Shown here: positions 7,056 through 10,418 of the stretch, piece by piece
Layout: each line of letters starts with the position of its first letter
How positions within the stretch are numbered: the stretch's first letter is position 1
Assembly: GCA_003171295.1 (NCBI GenBank)
Contig: PMYF01000874.1
Coordinates: 134 to 10,551, forward strand
DNA length: 10,418 nt
From: Acidobacteriota bacterium
GTDB lineage: Bacteria; Acidobacteriota; Terriglobia; UBA7540
Direction: 5' to 3'
Notes under the pieces: generated by a model
The model's input: the letters and a program-made list of their open reading frames with translations, nothing else
Told to the model about the DNA's origin: nothing
The model's database searches: none
Translations under genes and position numbers: made by a program

Positions 7056-8468
7056 CTAGGGCTTCTTTTCCGCGCTGCCTGTGGCGGGTGGGGTTTTCTT
7101 CCGCTCGCGCGCCCAACCTTCCTTGGTCACTTGCCGGGCGCGCCCGAGGGCGAGCGATTCGGGCGGCACGTCTTCGGTAATCGTCGAGCCCGCGGCGGTA
7201 AAGGAACCTTTGCCGATACGCACCGGCGCCACCAGCATGTTGCCGCTGCCGATGAAGACTCCGTCCTCAATCGTGGTGGGGTGCTTTTTCTCGCCGTCGT
7301 AGTTGCAGGTGATGGTGCCGGCGCCGATGTTCGAGTGCGCGCCGACGGTTGCGTCTCCCAGATAGGTCAGGTGCAGCACCTTCGTACCTTTTCCGATTTT
7401 CGATTTCTTTACTTCCACGAAATTGCCGAGGCGGGCGGCGGCCCCGATCTCCGCGCCGTCCCGCAGATGCGCGAAAGGGCCGATCGTCGCACCCGCGCCG
7501 ACTTCGCAGCTCGTGATGACGCAGCAGGGACGCACGGTGACGCCGTCCCCTAGAAGCGAGTCGGTAATCGTCGAGTACGGTTCCAGGCGGCAGCCCTCGC
7601 CCACACGGGTGTGGCCACACAAGCTCACGCCCGGCTCAATGATGGTGTCGGGGCCGATTTCCACATCGGCATCGATATACGTCGCCTCGGGGTTCGTAAT
7701 CGTCACGCCCGCCTTCATCATGGTCACGGCCTTGCACAGGCGCAAGGTTTTTTCTACCTCAGCCAGTTGCTCACGGTCGTTGATGCCCCAGGCCTCCCCG
7801 GCCGGGACCTCGAACGCCGCCGCCTTCAAACCGTGGCGATTGAAGATTTCGACTAGATCGGTGAGGAGGTATTCGTTCTGGGCGTTCTGGCGCGAAAGCT
7901 CGCCCAAGTGCTCAAGCAGCGGACGGCGCGAAAAGCACAGGATGCCCGTATTGATCTCGCAGATCTTCTTCTGCGCCGGACTCGCCACTGTTTCTTCGAC
8001 GATGGCGCGCACCCTCTTGCCGGAGCGCACAATGCGCCCGTAGCCCGTGGGGGGGTCGAGCCGCGTGGTGAGTATGGTGCACGCGGCGCGTTCCTTCCGG
8101 TGCGTCGAAACCAGCGCGCTCAGCGTTTCCGGTTTCAGCATCGGTGCGTCGCCGACGAGGGCCACCAGGACGTCGCTTGGGCAGCGCTCCAGTTCGGGAC
8201 GCGACACGATCAGCGCGTGGCCCGTACCCATTTGCTCGGCTTGCACGATGAATTCCAGGCCCGGCCGCGCAAAGGCTTTCCGCATCTCGGCCGCCTGGTA
8301 TCCGACAATCATGTAGATCCGTTCGGGCGAGGCCGCCGCGGCCGTGCGCAAAACGTACTCACCCAGCAGGCGCCCGGCGAGTGCGTGCAGCAACTTGGGA
8401 CGATCGGACTTGAAACGTGTCGCCTTGCCCCCGGCAAGAATTAGAACGGAAAAACCTACCTCGGCCAT
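7056..8468 (-). CDS. glmU: Bifunctional N-acetylglucosamine-1-phosphate uridyltransferase / glucosamine-1-phosphate acetyltransferase
   Basis: Makes UDP-N-acetylglucosamine for peptidoglycan and lipopolysaccharide: acetylation of glucosamine-1-phosphate, then uridylylation. The 470 residues show the N-terminal pyrophosphorylase domain with LAGGKATRFKSDRPK at 11-25, QAEQMGTGHA at 76-85, metal ligand Asp107 (GDAPM), TGYGRI at 141-146, EINTG at 171-175 and metal ligand Asn230 (WGIND). From about 255 it has the left-handed beta-helix acetyltransferase with Arg336, Lys354, His366, Tyr369, Asn380, Lys394 and Ser408 in the known catalytic and binding places. The frame is open further upstream to 8576, but the ATG at 8468 is chosen because MAEVGFSVLILAGG fits the family start and GGAG lies 6 bp before it. 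A short Lys/Pro-rich tail (about 455-470) exceeds the usual length of about 456. Confidence 0.97.
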   Translation of the reverse strand: MAEVGFSVLILAGGKATRFKSDRPKLLHALAGRLLGEYVLRTAAAASPERIYMIVGYQAAEMRKAFARPGLEFIVQAEQMGTGHALIVSRPELERCPSDVLVALVGDAPMLKPETLSALVSTHRKERAACTILTTRLDPPTGYGRIVRSGKRVRAIVEETVASPAQKKICEINTGILCFSRRPLLEHLGELSRQNAQNEYLLTDLVEIFNRHGLKAAAFEVPAGEAWGINDREQLAEVEKTLRLCKAVTMMKAGVTITNPEATYIDADVEIGPDTIIEPGVSLCGHTRVGEGCRLEPYSTITDSLLGDGVTVRPCCVITSCEVGAGATIGPFAHLRDGAEIGAAARLGNFVEVKKSKIGKGTKVLHLTYLGDATVGAHSNIGAGTITCNYDGEKKHPTTIEDGVFIGSGNMLVAPVRIGKGSFTAAGSTITEDVPPESLALGRARQVTKEGWARERKKTPPATGSAEKKP

Positions 8469-8474
8469 GTGTGA

Positions 8475-8478
8475 CTCC
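8475..8478 (-). promoter_or_regulatory. Ribosome binding site of glmU
   Basis: GGAG on the minus strand, 6 bp before the ATG at 8468. It decides between this start and the 36-residue longer reading frame. Confidence 0.6.
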
Positions 8479-8574
8479 GGGACGGAATTGGGACCTCGCA
8501 GCCTGAAGACTGAAATTCGCGGTACCTTCGATTTCTTGCCTCCCTGGCTGCGGACCGCGCGCTGCGCTCCAGGC

Positions 8575-8604
8575 ATTCTAAGCGGTGTGGGCAGATAAAA
8601 GCAA
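8575..8604 (-). promoter_or_regulatory. Candidate promoter of glmU
   Basis: On the minus strand TTGCTT (8604-8599), an 18-bp spacer, and a good -10 TAGAAT (8580-8575). The leader would be about 100 nt. The -35 matches only in TTG, so confidence is modest. Confidence 0.3.
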
Positions 8605-8663
8605 AAGACAGGATCCCGCGGGCCGCGAGGTTTGTGATGAGCACAAGATCCGAACGTCGGGAA

Positions 8664-8672
8664 TGGTAAGAT
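8664..8672 (+). promoter_or_regulatory. Candidate extended -10 of the histidine phosphatase gene
   Basis: TGGTAAGAT, an extended -10 element, with no clear -35. Transcription from it would start near 8679, which removes the upstream ATG at 8671 and leaves a short leader containing GAGGGG before the ATG at 8698. Confidence 0.28.
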
Positions 8673-8684
8673 GTCTCGGCGCGT

Positions 8685-8690
8685 GAGGGG
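8685..8690 (+). promoter_or_regulatory. Ribosome binding site of the histidine phosphatase
   Basis: GAGGGG, 7 bp before the ATG at 8698. This is stronger than anything in front of the in-frame ATG at 8671. Confidence 0.55.
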
Positions 8691-8697
8691 ATGCCAG

Positions 8698-9345
8698 ATG
8701 GCGCTTTTCTATTTTCTTCGGCACGGCGAAACCGCGTGGAATGCAGAGGGCCGGCTGTGCGGACGCACGGATGTTCCGCTCTCCGCGACCGGCCAGCGAC
8801 AGGCGCGACTGCTCGCCCAGCGGCTGAAATCGACTCCGGTCGAAGCTCTTTACTCCAGCCCTCTGGGGCGCACGCGAGAGACCGCGCGCCTGATCGGCGA
8901 GGCCACGGGGCGCGAGCCCGAAGTGGATGATCGCTTAGTGGAGCTGAACTACGGGGCGTGGGAAGGGAAGACCTTCGAGGAAATTAGGCGCACGGACCCT
9001 CCGACCTATTGTGCCTGGCAGTCCGATCCCGGCCGCACGGCGCCCCCCGGCGGAGAAAGCGGGGAGCAGCTCATCCGGCGGGTCACACCCTTTCTGGATG
9101 CCATCGTCTCACGCCACACCCATGGCAACGTGGTTGTGGTCTGCCACAAAACCGTTTGCCGCCTGGTGGTCTGCCACGTTCTAGGTTTGCCACTGTCCGA
9201 GTACCGCCGGCGGTTGGTCATGGAAAATGCTGCACTGAATATCCTCCAGCCTTGGGAAGGGGGCTGGCGGTTGGTGCGATTGAACGATACTTCGCACCTT
9301 TCCACGCCTCATGCTGATCCTTGCCCCTCCGCTGGGGACTTCTAG
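8698..9345 (+). CDS. Histidine phosphatase family protein (phosphoglycerate mutase-like / CobC-like)
   Basis: A cytoplasmic phosphatase or mutase using a phosphohistidine intermediate. In the 215 residues the catalytic RHGET motif is at 8-12 (nucleophile His9), preceded by the usual hydrophobic strand. Arg58 lies in SSPLGRTRETA, the general acid is Glu82 in VELNYGAWEG, and the second catalytic histidine is His150 in VVVCHKT. This order and length match the GpmB/CobC group of small phosphatases; cofactor-dependent phosphoglycerate mutases are longer, so a phosphatase is more likely. A longer start at 8671 adds nine residues but has a weaker ribosome binding site and the conserved fold begins at 8698. 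The C-terminal 20 or so residues look non-conserved. It is divergent from glmU and no cobalamin genes are visible, so the substrate (sugar phosphate, phosphoglycerate or alpha-ribazole phosphate) is open. Confidence 0.92.
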   Translation: MALFYFLRHGETAWNAEGRLCGRTDVPLSATGQRQARLLAQRLKSTPVEALYSSPLGRTRETARLIGEATGREPEVDDRLVELNYGAWEGKTFEEIRRTDPPTYCAWQSDPGRTAPPGGESGEQLIRRVTPFLDAIVSRHTHGNVVVVCHKTVCRLVVCHVLGLPLSEYRRRLVMENAALNILQPWEGGWRLVRLNDTSHLSTPHADPCPSAGDF

Positions 9346-9382
9346 TGTGGTGTCTCCGAACTACGTCGACAATCCGCCTAGG

Positions 9383-9431
9383 GTAGCGCCGGCATCTTGC
9401 CGGCAGAACGCCGCCGGGACGGCGGCGCTAC
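9383..9431. repeat. REPIN-like element: two inverted hairpins with GTAGC feet
   Basis: GTAGCGCC (9383-9390) pairs with GGCGCTAC (9424-9431) as an outer 8-bp stem. Inside are two hairpins: GCCGGC-ATCTT-GCCGGC (9388-9404) and CGCCGCCG-GGA-CGGCGGCG (9409-9427). Read from either end the element begins 5'-GTAGC followed by a GC-rich palindrome, which is the layout of two REP sequences in opposite orientation (a REPIN). It lies between the histidine phosphatase stop and the lipoprotein gene. Translated, such elements give short spurious peptides such as AGKMPALP. No T-tract follows, so it is not a standard terminator. The structure is seen directly; membership of a dispersed genomic family is inferred. 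Confidence 0.6.
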
Positions 9432-9439
9432 ACTATCCA

Positions 9440-9491
9440 CCTGCCCCTCCTGGACGGCAGGCCTCGCTTTCCTCAGGGCATGGCGCCTGAG
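9440..9491. repeat. Two further short hairpins
   Basis: CCTGCC (9440-9445) pairs with GGCAGG (9456-9461), and CTCAGG (9472-9477) pairs with CCTGAG (9486-9491). Both have 6-bp stems and loops of 8-10 nt, and they follow directly after the REPIN-like element. Short stems like these are frequent by chance in GC-rich DNA. The rest of the 9346-9561 gap holds no gene that I can support. Confidence 0.3.
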
Positions 9492-9523
9492 CAGAAGGTG
9501 GGGGCAGCTGTCCCGATTTCCCC

Positions 9524-9552
9524 TCGACGGAGGGAGCCAGTCTTCGTACAAT
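9524..9552 (+). promoter_or_regulatory. Candidate promoter of the lipoprotein phosphodiesterase gene
   Basis: TCGACG (9524-9529), a 17-bp spacer and TACAAT (9547-9552): four and five matches of six to the sigma-70 consensus. Transcription would begin near 9559, only 3-6 nt before the ATG codons at 9562 and 9565. Confidence 0.45.
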
Positions 9553-9561
9553 GGTTCATCC

Positions 9562-10418
9562 ATGATGGCAGCGAAGTTCACCCCAACGAAGCTGGTTCAA
9601 TACGTTCTTCTCCTGAGCGCCCTCGCCGTCCTGGGTTTTCTCCCGAGTTGTCATCGGAAGGCTGCGACGCGTCCCGTGACGAAGCAGGTGATCGTGCTGG
9701 GGTTTGACGGGGCTGACCCGAAGCTGGCTAGCCGGTGGATGGCGGAGGGCAAGCTGCCGAACTTAGCGCGGCTCGCACACGAGGGCACGTTCAAGCCGCT
9801 CGAGACGACGAACCCGCCGGAGTCGCCGGTGGCGTGGGCGTCATTCGCGACGGGGCTCAATCCGGGCGGCACCGGGATCTTCGATTTCCTGAAGCGCGAT
9901 CCGCAGACGTACTTGCCGGAAATAGCCCTGGTCTCGCGCGAGAAGGGTAAATTCCTCTGGGGTGTGATCCCCACGAAGCTGCCCAAGGTGACGAACCTGC
10001 GCGGCGGTGTGTCCTTTTACCAGGCTGTGGCGGAGGCGGGCTACAAGACCACGGCCATCCGCATGCCGCTGGAGTTCCCGCCCTCGACAATTCCGGGAGG
10101 GAAGCTCTGGGCGGGCTTGGGTGTCCCGGACCTGCGCGGGACCTGGGGAACGTTCTTCTATTTCAGCTCCGACCTGACGCAATGGGACGTGGGCGACACG
10201 GAATTCGGCGGCAAGCTGGTGCGGCTGGAGCTGACCGGCAACCATGCGGCGAGCACGGTGGAGGGCCCGGCCGATCCCACCCAGGAGAAGTTCGAGCGCA
10301 TCTCGATTCCCATCAATTTCACGGTCTCCCCGGACGGTAAAGCCGTGACCGTTGAACTGGCCGGGCAGACGGCAACGCTCGCGGAAGGGCAATGGAGCGA
10401 CTGGTTCCACGCCAAGTT
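9562..10418 (+). CDS. Type I phosphodiesterase/nucleotide pyrophosphatase family lipoprotein, 5' part
   Basis: The first 285 codons of an alkaline phosphatase superfamily protein; the frame is open at the window end. The N-terminus is a lipoprotein signal: basic Lys5 and Lys10, a hydrophobic stretch at 11-26 and the lipobox LPSC with Cys30 (Pro at -2 is a little unusual). So it is probably anchored facing the periplasm or on an outer surface. The catalytic domain starts with metal ligand Asp49 in VLGFDGADP. The nucleophile loop reads PPESPVAWASFATGLNPGG (85-103), where Ser88 stands in the nucleophile position, followed by GIFDF. Residues from about 200 resemble a beta-rich insertion before the rest of the metal site. 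The later Asp/His ligands lie beyond the window. ATG 9562 and 9565 are adjacent; neither has a ribosome binding site. Substrate unknown. Confidence 0.85.
   Translation, partial: MMAAKFTPTKLVQYVLLLSALAVLGFLPSCHRKAATRPVTKQVIVLGFDGADPKLASRWMAEGKLPNLARLAHEGTFKPLETTNPPESPVAWASFATGLNPGGTGIFDFLKRDPQTYLPEIALVSREKGKFLWGVIPTKLPKVTNLRGGVSFYQAVAEAGYKTTAIRMPLEFPPSTIPGGKLWAGLGVPDLRGTWGTFFYFSSDLTQWDVGDTEFGGKLVRLELTGNHAASTVEGPADPTQEKFERISIPINFTVSPDGKAVTVELAGQTATLAEGQWSDWFHAK

Noticed and set aside
8469..8576. N-terminal extension of GlmU by 36 residues
   Set aside because: The extension is basic and without family similarity, and a good ribosome binding site stands before the ATG at 8468.
9378..9581. A 67-codon minus-strand frame in the intergenic gap
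   Set aside because: Its end is simply the REPIN-like repeat read as protein (AGKMPALP-type peptide), a common spurious call. It also overlaps the promoter and start of the lipoprotein gene.

Overview
The window is GC-rich bacterial chromosome carrying nine protein genes. I see no rRNA, tRNA, CRISPR array or insertion sequence. The protein styles and an intergenic element built from GCCGGCATCTTGCCGGC-type hairpins are what I would expect from a soil-type Acidobacteriota genome or a related phylum. That placement is an inference from general look, not a database match.

Region 1 (11-4680, + strand) is a tight four-gene operon: a class III PLP aminotransferase, an M20 (ArgE/DapE-type) metallo-deacylase, a zinc-dependent medium-chain dehydrogenase and a Gfo/Idh/MocA oxidoreductase. 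The genes overlap by 4 bp or sit within about 10 bp of each other, so they are probably made together and act on successive steps. The promoter lies left of the window. Facing the operon from the other side is an IclR-family repressor/activator gene (5523-4741, - strand), the kind of regulator often linked to a small catabolic operon. The substrate cannot be read from sequence. A plausible scheme is removal of an N-acyl group, transamination of the freed amine and oxidation of a polyol or sugar-like carbon skeleton.

Region 2 (5524-7055) holds the divergent gap between the IclR gene and a cytoplasmic-looking alkaline phosphatase superfamily phosphodiesterase (5662-6945). The gap has a promoter-like pair overlapped by a near-perfect 15-bp palindrome in front of the IclR gene. 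The phosphodiesterase starts at GTG without a visible ribosome binding site and may be leaderless.

Region 3 (7056-9345) has the housekeeping gene glmU (cell-wall UDP-GlcNAc synthesis, - strand) and, divergent from it, a histidine phosphatase (phosphoglycerate mutase-like).

Region 4 (9346-10418) opens with a 216-bp gap dominated by inverted repeats, including a REPIN-like pair of hairpins with GTAGC feet at both ends. It ends with the 5' part of a predicted lipoprotein of the type I phosphodiesterase/nucleotide pyrophosphatase family, which runs off the window. This last gene also has a good promoter placed almost on top of its start codon. The most interesting items are the uncharacterised four-gene catabolic operon, the REPIN-like element and the two possibly leaderless phosphodiesterase genes.
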